From Noviherbaspirillum malthae (GTDB lineage: Bacteria > Pseudomonadota > Gammaproteobacteria > Burkholderiales > Burkholderiaceae_D), in assembly GCF_015352985.1 (NCBI RefSeq), contig NZ_JACYXF010000036.1, positions 1-58,387 on the forward strand: a DNA stretch of 58,387 nt, read 5' to 3'. Within the stretch, counting starts at the first letter, position 1. Every line of letters begins with the position of its first letter. The position numbers and the translations under genes are program-made. The notes under the pieces are model-generated. The model was not told the DNA's origin and did no database searches. It saw only the letters and a list, made by a program, of their open reading frames with translations. Of the stretch, positions 35,335 through 43,648 are shown piece after piece.

Positions 35335-37605
35335 ATGCAAAATCTCCTCCACAATCTCAATCCCGAGCAACTCGCCGCCGTCACGCTTCCCGCGCAATCC
35401 GCCCTGATCCTTGCAGGCGCCGGTTCCGGCAAGACCCGCGTCCTGACAACGCGCATCGCTTGGCTGATCCAGACCGGCCAGGTCTCTCCGGCCGGGGTGC
35501 TGGCCGTGACCTTCACCAACAAGGCCGCCAAGGAAATGATGTCGCGCCTGTCGGCGATGTTGCCGATCAATACACGCGGCATGTGGATCGGCACCTTCCA
35601 CGGATTGTGCAACCGCCTGCTCCGCGCGCACTACCGCGACGCCGGGCTGCCGCAGACTTTCCAGATCCTCGATTCGGCCGATCAGCTCGCCGCGATCAAG
35701 CGCCTGCTGAAGGCGCTGAATGTCGATGATGAAAAATATCCTCCCCGCAACCTGATGTATTTCATCAACAATGCGAAGGAGCAGGGCTTGCGCGCGCACG
35801 AGGTGGAAGCGCACGACGACTACAACCGGCGCTTCGTGCAGCTGTACGAAGCCTATGACAGCCAGTGCCAGCGCGAAGGCGTGGTCGACTTCGCCGAACT
35901 GCTGCTGCGCACCTATGAACTGATGAGCCGCAACCAGCCGCTGCGCGAGCACTACCAGGCGCGGTTCAAGCATATTCTGGTCGACGAATTCCAGGACACC
36001 AACAACCTGCAGTACAACTGGCTCAAGCTGATGGCCGGCGAGCACAACGCGGTGTTCGCGGTGGGCGACGACGACCAAAGCATCTATGCCTTCCGCGGCG
36101 CCAACGTCGGCAACATGGTGGCCTTCGAGCGCGAGTTTCGCGTGCAGAACCTGATCAAGCTGGAGCAGAACTACCGCTCGCACGGCCACATCCTCGACAC
36201 CGCCAACACGCTGATCGCCAACAACAGCAAGCGCCTGGGCAAGAACCTGCGCACCGATGCCGGCCACGGCGAACCGGTGCGCATCTACGAGGCCAGCAGC
36301 GATATCCAGGAAGCGCAGTGGATCATCGAGGAATCCAAGAGCCTGATCGGCGAAGGCGCGCTGCGCAGCGAGATCGCGATCCTCTACCGCTCCAATGCGC
36401 AGTCGCGCGTGATCGAGCATGCGCTGTTCACCGCCGGCATTCCCTACCGCGTGTACGGCGGCCAGCGCTTCTTCGAGCGCGCCGAGATCAAGCATGCGAT
36501 CGCCTACCTGCAGCTGATGGACAATCCGCATAACGATTCCGCCTTCCTGCGCGTGGTGAACTTCCCCACGCGCGGCATCGGCGCGCGTTCCATCGAGCAG
36601 CTGCAGGATGCATCGCGCCAGTATGGCATTTCGCTCTACGCGGCGGTGCCGTATGTGGCGGGCAAGGCCGGCAGCTCGCTCGGCTCCTTCGTCAAGCTGG
36701 TCGAAGCCATGCGCTTCGAAACCCAGAACCTGCCGCTGCAGGAAATGGTGAAGGTGATGCTCGAGATGAGCGGCCTGATTCCGCATTACCAGACCGAGAA
36801 GGAAGGCGCCGACCGCATCGAGAACCTGGAGCAGCTGGTCAGCGCGGCCATGTTGTTCGTGACGGAGGAGGGCTTCGGCATCGATACGCCGGCCTTCCTC
36901 GGCCCGAAGGCGCAGGAAGTGGCCGGCACGCCGCTGCCCAACGGCGACGAGCTGATCGATGCCGATGCGCCGCTGGCCACCGTGATGTCGCCGCTGTCAG
37001 CTTTCCTGTCGCATGCCTCGCTCGAAGCCGGCGACAACCAGGCGCAGGCCGGCCAGGATGCGCTGCAGCTGATGACGGTGCATTCGGCCAAGGGCCTGGA
37101 GTTCGATGCAGTATTCATCACCGGTCTTGAAGAAGGACTCTTCCCGCACGAAAACAGCGCGCAGGAGCAGGGTGGCTTGGAAGAAGAGCGGCGCCTGATG
37201 TATGTCGCGATCACGCGCGCGAAGAAGCGGCTGTACATGAGCTTCTCCCAGACCCGCATGCTGCACGGCCAGACCCGCTACAACATGAAGTCGCGCTTCT
37301 TTGACGAATTGCCGGAGGCGGCGCTCAAGTGGCTGTCGCCCAAGGTGCAGCACCAGTGGTTCGCCAACCGGAAGACCGCCTGGGACGATGCGCCGGAAGT
37401 CGGCGCCAACAACATCGCGCAAAGCTTCGCGCGCAAGGATGTCGGCTGGCGCATCGGCGAAACCGTCTCGCACCAGAAGTTCGGCGAGGGCGTGATCGTC
37501 AACATCGAAGGCGGCGGCACCAACTCGCGTGCGCACATCAATTTCGGCAAGCACGGCATGAAGCTGCTGGATTTGAATATTGCCAAGCTGGAACGAGTGA
37601 GCTGA
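35335..37605 (+). CDS. uvrD: DNA helicase II (UvrD/PcrA family)
   Basis: A 3'-5' superfamily 1 helicase that removes UvrBC and the cut strand in nucleotide excision repair and unwinds nicked DNA in mismatch repair. The 756-aa protein starts at ATG 35335; the frame is open upstream without similarity. Motif I AGAGSGKT is at about 28-34, Ia TFTNKAAKEM, II VDEFQDTN, III GDDDQSIYAFRGA and IV QNYRS. V/VI are LMTVHSAKGLEFDAVFITGLEEGLFPH and RRLMYVAITRAKKRLY. A C-terminal Tudor-like domain (EKFGEGVI-type) ends it. An intrinsic terminator follows. Confidence 0.95.
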   Translation: MQNLLHNLNPEQLAAVTLPAQSALILAGAGSGKTRVLTTRIAWLIQTGQVSPAGVLAVTFTNKAAKEMMSRLSAMLPINTRGMWIGTFHGLCNRLLRAHYRDAGLPQTFQILDSADQLAAIKRLLKALNVDDEKYPPRNLMYFINNAKEQGLRAHEVEAHDDYNRRFVQLYEAYDSQCQREGVVDFAELLLRTYELMSRNQPLREHYQARFKHILVDEFQDTNNLQYNWLKLMAGEHNAVFAVGDDDQSIYAFRGANVGNMVAFEREFRVQNLIKLEQNYRSHGHILDTANTLIANNSKRLGKNLRTDAGHGEPVRIYEASSDIQEAQWIIEESKSLIGEGALRSEIAILYRSNAQSRVIEHALFTAGIPYRVYGGQRFFERAEIKHAIAYLQLMDNPHNDSAFLRVVNFPTRGIGARSIEQLQDASRQYGISLYAAVPYVAGKAGSSLGSFVKLVEAMRFETQNLPLQEMVKVMLEMSGLIPHYQTEKEGADRIENLEQLVSAAMLFVTEEGFGIDTPAFLGPKAQEVAGTPLPNGDELIDADAPLATVMSPLSAFLSHASLEAGDNQAQAGQDALQLMTVHSAKGLEFDAVFITGLEEGLFPHENSAQEQGGLEEERRLMYVAITRAKKRLYMSFSQTRMLHGQTRYNMKSRFFDELPEAALKWLSPKVQHQWFANRKTAWDDAPEVGANNIAQSFARKDVGWRIGETVSHQKFGEGVIVNIEGGGTNSRAHINFGKHGMKLLDLNIAKLERVS

Positions 37606-37654
37606 GGAAAAGCCGCAACGGAGATGCGCCGATTAGGCGTATTGGTGTCCAAAC

Positions 37655-37688
37655 AAAAGAGCCGCATTGCATGCGGCTCTTTTTTTGC
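37655..37688 (+). terminator. Intrinsic terminator after uvrD
   Basis: AAAAGAGCCGCAT, loop TGC, ATGCGGCTCTTTT and a T-run, 49 bp past the stop codon. Confidence 0.93.
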
Positions 37689-37703
37689 CTGCTCGACCTT
37701 GAC

Positions 37704-37731
37704 TTGACATTCCGCCTGAGGAGAGTATGCT
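37704..37731 (+). promoter_or_regulatory. Promoter of the RHH-esterase pair
   Basis: A perfect TTGACA (37704-37709) and TATGCT (37726-37731) with 16-nt spacing. The predicted start is near 37738, directly before a palindrome with a T-tract. Confidence 0.72.
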
Positions 37732-37746
37732 GGAAAACATCCAAGC

Positions 37747-37769
37747 ACCATCCATATGGATGGTTTTTT
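37747..37769 (+). promoter_or_regulatory. Palindrome plus T6 in the RHH leader
   Basis: ACCATCCATATGGATGGT is an 18-nt perfect palindrome followed by further T residues (to 37769). It lies about 10 nt after the predicted transcription start and 40 bp before the RHH gene. It could act as an early terminator (attenuator) or as the operator of the RHH protein. Confidence 0.6.
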
Positions 37770-37809
37770 CAAGTAGCCCTGGTTTTCCTTTTAATTTTCC
37801 TTTGCAAAC

Positions 37810-38223
37810 ATGAAAGAAATCGAGCTGCGAACCAAAGTTGCAGACAGCGAAAAGATCACGATCAATCTTGGTCCCATCGACCTTGGGCAGATCGATCTGC
37901 TGGTGCAGGAAGGTTTCTACGCCAACCGCACCGACCTGATCCGCACCGCGATACGCAACCAGATTGCTTCCCATGCCGAGGCCGTTCGCCAGACGGTCCT
38001 GCGCAAGAGCCTGGTGCTCGGCTTGCAGCATTTTTCACGTTCCGATCTGGAAGCCGTCCGGCAGGCCGGACAGGTGCTGCAGATCAGGGTGCTGGGCATG
38101 GCCAGCATCGACAGCGATGTCAGCGCCGAACTGGCGCTGGAAACCATCGAATCCATCACCGTGCTGGGCGCGTTTCATGCGAGCCCGGCAGTCAAGGCCG
38201 CTCTGGCGGGCCGAATACGGTAA
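37810..38223 (+). CDS. CopG/ribbon-helix-helix family regulator
   Basis: A 137-aa protein. The N-terminal ribbon-helix-helix (about 14-55) has a strand KITINLGPIDLGQIDLLV and a helix pair EGFYANRTDLIRTAIRNQIASH. The C-terminal 70 residues form a separate domain of repeated short strands (VLQIRVLGMASIDSDVSAELALETIESITVLGAFHASPAVKAAL) whose role is unknown; it may sense a ligand. It starts 20 bp before the esterase gene and is probably its autoregulated operon partner. RHH with a co-encoded enzyme is not a toxin-antitoxin pair here, since the partner is a large hydrolase. Confidence 0.8.
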   Translation: MKEIELRTKVADSEKITINLGPIDLGQIDLLVQEGFYANRTDLIRTAIRNQIASHAEAVRQTVLRKSLVLGLQHFSRSDLEAVRQAGQVLQIRVLGMASIDSDVSAELALETIESITVLGAFHASPAVKAALAGRIR

Positions 38224-38243
38224 CGAATCCCTGAAAGCTTTTT

Positions 38244-39485
38244 ATGAAACTCAATGAACACTTTCTCGCGCAGCTGCGCGAAGCCACTGCATTGCTGCAG
38301 ACTTCCGGTCCTGCAGCCGCGACCGAAGCCATACAGCGTGCGCTTGGCGCCGCCGGCCTGACAGACGCCGGGCACACCGACCGCAAAGAGGCGGCCAACA
38401 CTCCGGACGGCTTCATCGACATCAATCAAGTCTCGAAAGAGGCCATGCCTCCGAAAGCGGACCTGCACGGCATGCTGGAACGCCTCCGCAGCCGCGCCGG
38501 CAAGCAAAGGCAGGCCCCGTTCCCGACCGCCGACGTCGAGGATGTGGAAGTGCATATCGCTGAGGATGCACCAGCAAGCAATCGCAAGGAAGGCGGCCGA
38601 TTTCTCTCCGGCGCCTGCACCAATCGTGCAGGCACGCGCAGCTACCGGCTCTATGTGCCGAGCACGTATCGCGGCGAAGCGCTTCCCCTCGTAGTGATGC
38701 TGCACGGCTGCAAGCAGAATCCCGACGACTTTGCCGCCGGCACGGGCATGAACCGGCTCGCGGAACAGCACAACTGCCTGGTGCTCTATCCGGGCCAGGC
38801 TGTAAAAGCCAATGGCTCCAACTGCTGGAACTGGTTCAGTCCGGCGGACCAGCGCCGCGACCAGGGCGAACCTTCCATCATCGCCGACATGACGCGGCAG
38901 ATCATGAAGGAATACAGCATCGATCCGGAACGGGTCTATGTAGCAGGCCTTTCGGCAGGCGGCGCGATGGCGGCCATCATGGCTGCGAGCTATCCGGACA
39001 TGTATGCGGCGGTTGCCATTCACTCCGGCCTTCCGGTCGGTTCGGCCCATGATGTCGCCTCGGCTTTCAGTACAATGAAGGGAGGAATGCCGGGCGGGCA
39101 TGGACCTGCGCTCTCGCCTTCCCGCCAGCCGGTTCCGGTGATCGTCTTCCATGGCGACCGTGACCATACCGTCCATCCCGACAATGGCCGCAAGGCGCTT
39201 GCCCAATGCATGGGAATGGCGGCGGACAACGGCTTTGCCGAACGCATGTCGCGCAACAGCAAGACTGCAAAAGGCAAGACCGCGCAAGGGCGGGCCTATA
39301 CGCAAACTATTTTTCTGAACGAAATTGAACAGGCGGTCGCGGAGCAGTGGATCATTCACGGCGCAGGCCATGCATGGTCGGGCGGCAGCAAGGCCGGCTC
39401 CTATACCGACCCGAAAGGACCCGACGCCTCGGCGGAAATGATGCGCTTCTTCCTGGCGCATCCGAAGAAACATTCACGGCAGTAA
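38244..39485 (+). CDS. PHB depolymerase family esterase
   Basis: A 413-aa alpha/beta hydrolase of the LpqC/PHB-depolymerase type. The N-terminal 115 residues are unlike the core and may be a targeting or regulatory extension. The core has an oxyanion HGC (154-156), nucleophile S237 in GLSAGGAM, PVPVIVFHGDRDHTVHP with the catalytic Asp, and GAGHAWSGG with the His. No classical signal peptide is seen. It is cotranscribed with the RHH regulator. Whether it acts on polyhydroxybutyrate granules or other esters is unproven. Confidence 0.88.
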   Translation: MKLNEHFLAQLREATALLQTSGPAAATEAIQRALGAAGLTDAGHTDRKEAANTPDGFIDINQVSKEAMPPKADLHGMLERLRSRAGKQRQAPFPTADVEDVEVHIAEDAPASNRKEGGRFLSGACTNRAGTRSYRLYVPSTYRGEALPLVVMLHGCKQNPDDFAAGTGMNRLAEQHNCLVLYPGQAVKANGSNCWNWFSPADQRRDQGEPSIIADMTRQIMKEYSIDPERVYVAGLSAGGAMAAIMAASYPDMYAAVAIHSGLPVGSAHDVASAFSTMKGGMPGGHGPALSPSRQPVPVIVFHGDRDHTVHPDNGRKALAQCMGMAADNGFAERMSRNSKTAKGKTAQGRAYTQTIFLNEIEQAVAEQWIIHGAGHAWSGGSKAGSYTDPKGPDASAEMMRFFLAHPKKHSRQ

Positions 39486-39791
39486 GTTGCTGCACCCGGC
39501 CGGCGCCATGTCGCCGGCCAAGCGCCAAGGCAATGGTTCAATCGAGGCAAGGCGAGAGAATTATCAATATTGGCTGCGGCAATGGCCCGCATCATGATTC
39601 TGCGCAGATCGCTAATATCCCGCTGACGCCGATCTTTCGATCTTTCCCGTTCCACCTTTCATTCCGCCCGGCCATCGAGGTCCCAAGGCGGACTTTCCGC
39701 AAGACTCCGCACGATACCAACGTCGACAAACTTTTATCGACGCGTGCCGAATGTCTACTGTTCAATTGACGTCTTCACAAGGAACAATGCC
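39486..39791. other. Gene-free stretch after the esterase
   Basis: 306 bp. GGCCGGCG / CGCCGGCC (39498-39519, loop CCATGT) is a GC-rich hairpin with no T-run, 12 bp past the esterase stop. CGTCGA / TCGACG (39721-39742) flanks CAAACTTTTA before the next gene. No convincing ORF or RNA gene was seen. Confidence 0.45.
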
Positions 39792-40070
39792 ATGACCCAA
39801 TCCACCAAGGAGCCCTATCTCACCAGCGAAGGCGTGGTCTTTACCGTCGTCGTCGACTCTCTCAAGCGCGAATGCCTGATCAGGGAAGACGCCTTGCAGC
39901 AGCTGTCGTCGAAGAATGCCGACGCCGCCACGCCCGGCATGATGGATGTATTCCATGCGTTCGAAGGCAAGATCAACGGCGTTGCAAGGCGCCTCGTTGC
40001 TGCAGGCGTGCAGGGTACGCCGCTTGTGCTGAGCCGCAATACCTTCGCAGGTCCTCCGCGCCAGGCATGA
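39792..40070 (+). CDS. DUF1488-like small protein
   Basis: A 92-aa cytoplasmic protein of unknown function. The pattern GVVFTVVVDSLKRECLIREDALQQLS followed by DVFHAFEGKINGVARRLVAAGVQGTPLVLSRNTF resembles the DUF1488 layout: a strand, conserved Cys, a helix and a long C-terminal helix. Recognition is moderate. The ATG at 39792 has AAGGAA at 12 bp; an in-frame ATG 16 codons earlier lacks one. It is a single gene between the esterase and infA. Confidence 0.62.
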   Translation: MTQSTKEPYLTSEGVVFTVVVDSLKRECLIREDALQQLSSKNADAATPGMMDVFHAFEGKINGVARRLVAAGVQGTPLVLSRNTFAGPPRQA

Positions 40071-40517
40071 CGTGTTCCGGGGCCGGTCCTGATCCGGTAT
40101 CGGTTGCGCGAAAGGTGCGCCGGCCCCGACGCCAGCAAGAAAGAAGAGGGGAAGCCTTTCGGGCAGTTTTCCCGGCGTGTGATATAGTCCGCCTGTCCGA
40201 TGGCAGTTTGCCCGTTTGGTCAGAGTCAGGTCTTCGTATCTTGTATCCTGCCTCTTCCCGTCCTCGGTCATGCGGGAATCTCTGATGATTCATGCATGTT
40301 CCGCCACCTTCATCGTTCGTTACTGCATCACATCACTGTCTTGCCGGCAGTCGATTTGCTCCAGCACAGCCTGTTGTCGTCATGACGACGCTGATAGATC
40401 TGCTGGCCATCCACCTTTTTGCTTGCATGTGCGCCGGATGCGCCAATCCGCGATCCTCGTCCGGATTCGGCCTCGTTATTTGCCAGCTGCAGGCGGAAAA
40501 CAATACTGGAGTGTTTT
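40071..40517 (+). other. Long gene-free leader region before infA
   Basis: 447 bp. A GC hairpin GGGGCCGG (from 40079) / CCGGCCCC (ending near 40128) may end the upstream transcript. TATAGT (40183-40188) is a possible -10, predicting a leader of about 320 nt. The stretch is T- and C-rich and free of ORFs. Confidence 0.45.
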
Positions 40518-40778
40518 ATGTCTAAGGAAGATCTGCTGGAAATGATGGGCCAAGTCACCGAAGTGCTGCCGGATTCGCGTTTTCGCGTGGACCTGGAAAA
40601 CGGCCACAAGCTGATTGCCTATACCTCGGGAAAAATGCGTCAGCATCACATACGCATCCTGGCGGGTGACAAGGTGTCGATTGAAATGTCGCCCTATGAT
40701 TTGAGCAAGGGACGCATCACTTTCCGCCATCTTGAAAAGCGCGGTCCCGCACCTTCCGGTTACCAGCGCCGCCGCTGA
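40518..40778 (+). CDS. infA: Translation initiation factor IF-1
   Basis: Binds the 30S A-site together with IF-2 and IF-3. The 86-aa OB-fold protein (MSKEDLLEMMGQVTEVLPDSRFRVDLENGHKLIAYTSGKMRQHHIRILAGDKV..) is longer than the 72-aa standard form by a basic tail (KRGPAPSGYQRRR). Betaproteobacteria often have this second form in addition to the one in the ribosomal-protein cluster. Its position beside a cold-shock gene suggests stress or cold use. TGGAGTGTTTT precedes the ATG. Confidence 0.93.
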   Translation: MSKEDLLEMMGQVTEVLPDSRFRVDLENGHKLIAYTSGKMRQHHIRILAGDKVSIEMSPYDLSKGRITFRHLEKRGPAPSGYQRRR

Positions 40779-40887
40779 TCACGATCACCCGTTCAAGGCA
40801 GCACCTCTGTCGCCACCTGAATATTCCCTGGTTGCAAGCGGTACGAAATTAAGCAAAGTATCGTTAGGACTTTTCAGGTTTGGTCTG

Positions 40888-41054
40888 TATAGTGGGTCGC
40901 GTGCTTGTATCAAGTCGTTGTTGTCGGTCTCTTTCCCGTCTTGCTCGTTGCCGAGCCATTCCTGTTTGATTTCCTTCGGTAGTCTTTCTTGATGTCAGGT
41001 GCATCCCCTGGGTGATCGCCCTTGTTTTTCAAATTTTCAGAAGGAAGCAAACAA
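40888..41054 (+). promoter_or_regulatory. Leader of the cold-shock gene
   Basis: A -10-like TATAGT (40888-40893) with a weak TTAGGA 18 nt ahead predicts a leader of about 155 nt, rich in pyrimidines. Long structured leaders are typical of cspA-type thermo-responsive mRNAs. AGAAGGAAGC is the ribosome site. Confidence 0.45.
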
Positions 41055-41264
41055 ATGAGTACTCAATCCGGTACAGTCAAATGGTTCAACGACGCCAAGG
41101 GCTTCGGCTTCATCACGCCGGACAACGGCGGCGGCGATCTGTTCGCCCACTTCCAGGATATCCAGTCGAACGGCTTCAAGAGCCTGAGCGAAAACCAGCG
41201 CGTTTCATTTGAACGCAGCACGGGTCCGAAGGGTGAAAAAGCGAGCAACATCCGCGTTATCTAA
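41055..41264 (+). CDS. Cold-shock domain protein, CspA family
   Basis: A 69-aa single-stranded nucleic-acid chaperone. RNP1 is KGFGFI and RNP2 is LFAHF. The frame SGTVKWFNDAKGFGFITPDNGGGDLFAHFQDIQSNGFKSL matches CspA-type proteins, with GPKGEKASNIRVI at the end. The ATG at 41055, with AAGGAAGC ahead, is chosen over an ATG 11 codons upstream. It follows infA by 276 bp. Confidence 0.95.
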   Translation: MSTQSGTVKWFNDAKGFGFITPDNGGGDLFAHFQDIQSNGFKSLSENQRVSFERSTGPKGEKASNIRVI

Positions 41265-41512
41265 ACCTTTTCCTCTGCGGATGCGAAAAGCAGAGGCAGA
41301 AGCAGCACTGAAGTGCTGAATGCATTGGTCGCCGGTCTGCATGACCGCCGTTCAGTCGAAACCAATCCGGCATTAAATCAACGACGAAGGGCACCATGCA
41401 GATAGCATGGGTTCCGATTCAAGTCAGGTACACCATGCAGATAGCGTGGGTGGCAGGCTGAAACGTTTCAATGCCGGTAGTAGTTCAAAGCTCGCTTCGG
41501 CGGGCTTTTTTA
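41265..41512 (+). other. Structured 3' region of the cold-shock gene with direct repeats
   Basis: It contains hairpin CCTCTGC (41272-41278) / GCAGAGG (41290-41296), hairpin CAGCACT / AGTGCTG near 41303-41318 and two 21-bp direct repeats at 41392-41412 and 41431-41451 that differ at one base. A hairpin AAGCTCGC-TTCG-GCGGGCTT with T-run follows near 41488-41512 (terminator). Confidence 0.6.
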
Positions 41513-41550
41513 TTTTGGCAGGAGACCCTGCGGAAGTACTTCGGCCCCGC

Positions 41551-42777
41551 TCAGGCCGGCAGCAGAAAAAACTTCATCGGATCGACCCGCCACTTCTCCG
41601 CCGACTGGTAGCTCTGGATCTTGTCGCCGCCGCCCATGCCCAGCGGCTTCGACAGGTCGACCTGCGCCGGCTTGATGTAGGTGTTGGACTTGGTGCTGAA
41701 GAAGACATTGACCTTGGGCGACAGCAGGTTGGTCTCGTGCGGTTCGACCACCACGCCGAGCCGGCCCGACTCCAGCAGCACCAGCGTGCCGACGGGATAG
41801 ATGCCGACGCAGCGCATGAAACTCTGCACCTGCTGCGGGTTGAAATGGAATTTGCTCCATTCGAAGATCTTGCGCAGCGCTTCGGCCGCCGGCAGGCCCT
41901 TGTGATAGCAGCGGTCGGCGGTGATCGCGTCATACACGTCGACGATGGCCGCCATCTGCGCCATGGTGCTGATGCGGTCCCCGGGCAGCTTGTCGGGATA
42001 GCCGCTGCCGTCCATGCGCTCGTGATGGTGCAGGGTGATGTCGAGCGGGATGTCGCCGACGCCCGGTGTCTTCAGCAGGATGTCATGGCCGTCCTTCGGA
42101 TGGCGGCGGATGATGTCGAATTCCGCATCGGTCAGGCGGCCCGGCTTGTTGAGCACCTCGTCGGGCACCAGCGCCTTGCCGGTATCGTGCAGCAGGCCGC
42201 CGAGGCCGGCCTGGCGCGTTGATTCCGCATCCATGCCGGCGGAGCGGCAGAAGGCCACCAGCAGGGTGCAGACGCTGACCGAATGCAGGAAGGTGTAGTC
42301 GTCCTTGTTCTTGATGCGCAGGAGGCCGGTCAGCGCGCCGGGATTGCGCAGGATGGATTCGGTGATGTTCTGCACTACCGGTTCGACCTGGTCGAGTTCG
42401 ATCGCCTTGCCGAGGCGGGCATCGTGCATGACGGTGCGCACTAGCTGGTGCGCCTGGTTCTTGACCTGCGCGGCACGGGCCAGCTCGTCGGCGACCGACA
42501 CGCGGATCACCGGCGCCGGTTCGCGCCTGGCGATCTCGACCATTTCCTTTTCCAGCACATGGCGGACTTCTTCCGCCGTCGGCGCATGCGTGGCGTCCAG
42601 GCCCTTGCTGGTGTCGATGTATACCTCGTGGATGCCGGCATCGATGATCTTGCGGATCTCGTCCTCTGTCGTGAGCAGCAGCCGGCTGCGCACGAAAGGA
42701 TGGTCCATCCAGTTGCAGCTGAGGTCATGGATGAACATGCCCACACGCAGTTCGCGTACGCCGATTTTCTTGATCAC
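41551..42777 (-). CDS. HD-GYP domain phosphodiesterase with DUF3391
   Basis: A cytoplasmic c-di-GMP phosphodiesterase. The 408-aa protein begins with a DUF3391 domain (about 1-140, KKIGVRELRVGMFIHDLSCNW). The HD-GYP domain (about 150-320) has HD at 197-198 (LLHDTGKA) and HHERMDGSGYP at 251-261, i.e. the GYP triad is intact, so activity is expected. A C-terminal tail follows (about 330-408). There is no membrane helix or sensor. It is the last of the minus-strand thrB group, 86 bp past the BPSS1780 gene. Confidence 0.92.
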   Translation of the reverse strand: MIKKIGVRELRVGMFIHDLSCNWMDHPFVRSRLLLTTEDEIRKIIDAGIHEVYIDTSKGLDATHAPTAEEVRHVLEKEMVEIARREPAPVIRVSVADELARAAQVKNQAHQLVRTVMHDARLGKAIELDQVEPVVQNITESILRNPGALTGLLRIKNKDDYTFLHSVSVCTLLVAFCRSAGMDAESTRQAGLGGLLHDTGKALVPDEVLNKPGRLTDAEFDIIRRHPKDGHDILLKTPGVGDIPLDITLHHHERMDGSGYPDKLPGDRISTMAQMAAIVDVYDAITADRCYHKGLPAAEALRKIFEWSKFHFNPQQVQSFMRCVGIYPVGTLVLLESGRLGVVVEPHETNLLSPKVNVFFSTKSNTYIKPAQVDLSKPLGMGGGDKIQSYQSAEKWRVDPMKFFLLPA

Positions 42778-42863
42778 CGGATTCTCCCCAATCTGGACGC
42801 TATGATGGCCGCTTTAGTCTTTGGTTATTGCGGCTTGGCAGCATGCAGCAAGTATAAAGAGAA

Positions 42864-43646
42864 TTATTCGGCGCGCAATGCCGGAATTGACTCGGGCCGA
42901 CCGAAGACCGTCGTGTAGGTCGGGTAGAACGAGCAGTACATCACCACCGTCAGCACCAGCGACAGCGGCAGCAGCACCAGCATCATGACGAAAGCCTTGG
43001 AAATGAGGATCGACATGATGCTGCTCACGATCACCGGCAGCAGCACGCCGATCAGCAGCCAGGCCAGGCCGTACACCACGAAGGCCTTGCCGGCCCGCTT
43101 GACGGCGAAGAAGCTGTAGAAGATCGCCTTGCCGATGCCCATTTTCTGCCAGGCGATCAGCGGCGCCGCATACCAGAAGGCCATCGCCGCGGGGGTGTAT
43201 ACCAGCGCCGAGAACATCATGCCGAGCGACATGTTGGAATTGCGGATGGTTTCGGTATCCATCGCCTTGCTGCTGCTCATGACCTGCCAGAATACGCCGC
43301 CGTCGATCAGGGCCGACGCCGCGATGGCCGCCACCGCGGCGAGCAGATACAGGAAACCGAGCTTGACCAGCGACAGGAAGGCCGGCGAACGGAAGCCGGT
43401 CAGCAGCAGGCTGGGATAGACCTTCTTGCCTTCCTCGATCTGCGCGCAAGCCTGCATGAAGGCCATGGAAAACACCGGAATCAGCACCATCGGCAGGATC
43501 TGGCCGAGGAGGGGCAGGATGCCGACCACCAGCATCAGGAACATGTAGGCGATAAACAGGGTCGACATTTCCGCCGGCTGCTTGCGGAACAGGGCAAAGC
43601 CTTGCTTGACCCAGAGCCAGCCGGCGTTTGCGGGAAGTTTTTCCAT
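42864..43646 (-). CDS. BPSS1780 family membrane protein
   Basis: A 260-aa integral membrane protein of unknown function with about six hydrophobic segments (for example TLFIAYMFLMLVVGILPLLGQILPMVLIP, AAVAAIAASALIDGG and MMLVLLPLSLVLTVVMYCSFYPTY). GWLWVKQGFALFRKQP at the N-terminus is a recognisable mark of the family. It starts 2 bp after the thrB stop, so translation is coupled. No enzymatic residues stand out. The function of the thrB pairing is unexplained. Confidence 0.82.
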   Translation of the reverse strand: MEKLPANAGWLWVKQGFALFRKQPAEMSTLFIAYMFLMLVVGILPLLGQILPMVLIPVFSMAFMQACAQIEEGKKVYPSLLLTGFRSPAFLSLVKLGFLYLLAAVAAIAASALIDGGVFWQVMSSSKAMDTETIRNSNMSLGMMFSALVYTPAAMAFWYAAPLIAWQKMGIGKAIFYSFFAVKRAGKAFVVYGLAWLLIGVLLPVIVSSIMSILISKAFVMMLVLLPLSLVLTVVMYCSFYPTYTTVFGRPESIPALRAE

Positions 43647-43648
43647 GT

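Noticed and set aside
37810..39485. RHH gene as an antitoxin
   Set aside because: The partner is a 413-aa esterase with complete catalytic residues, not a small toxin.
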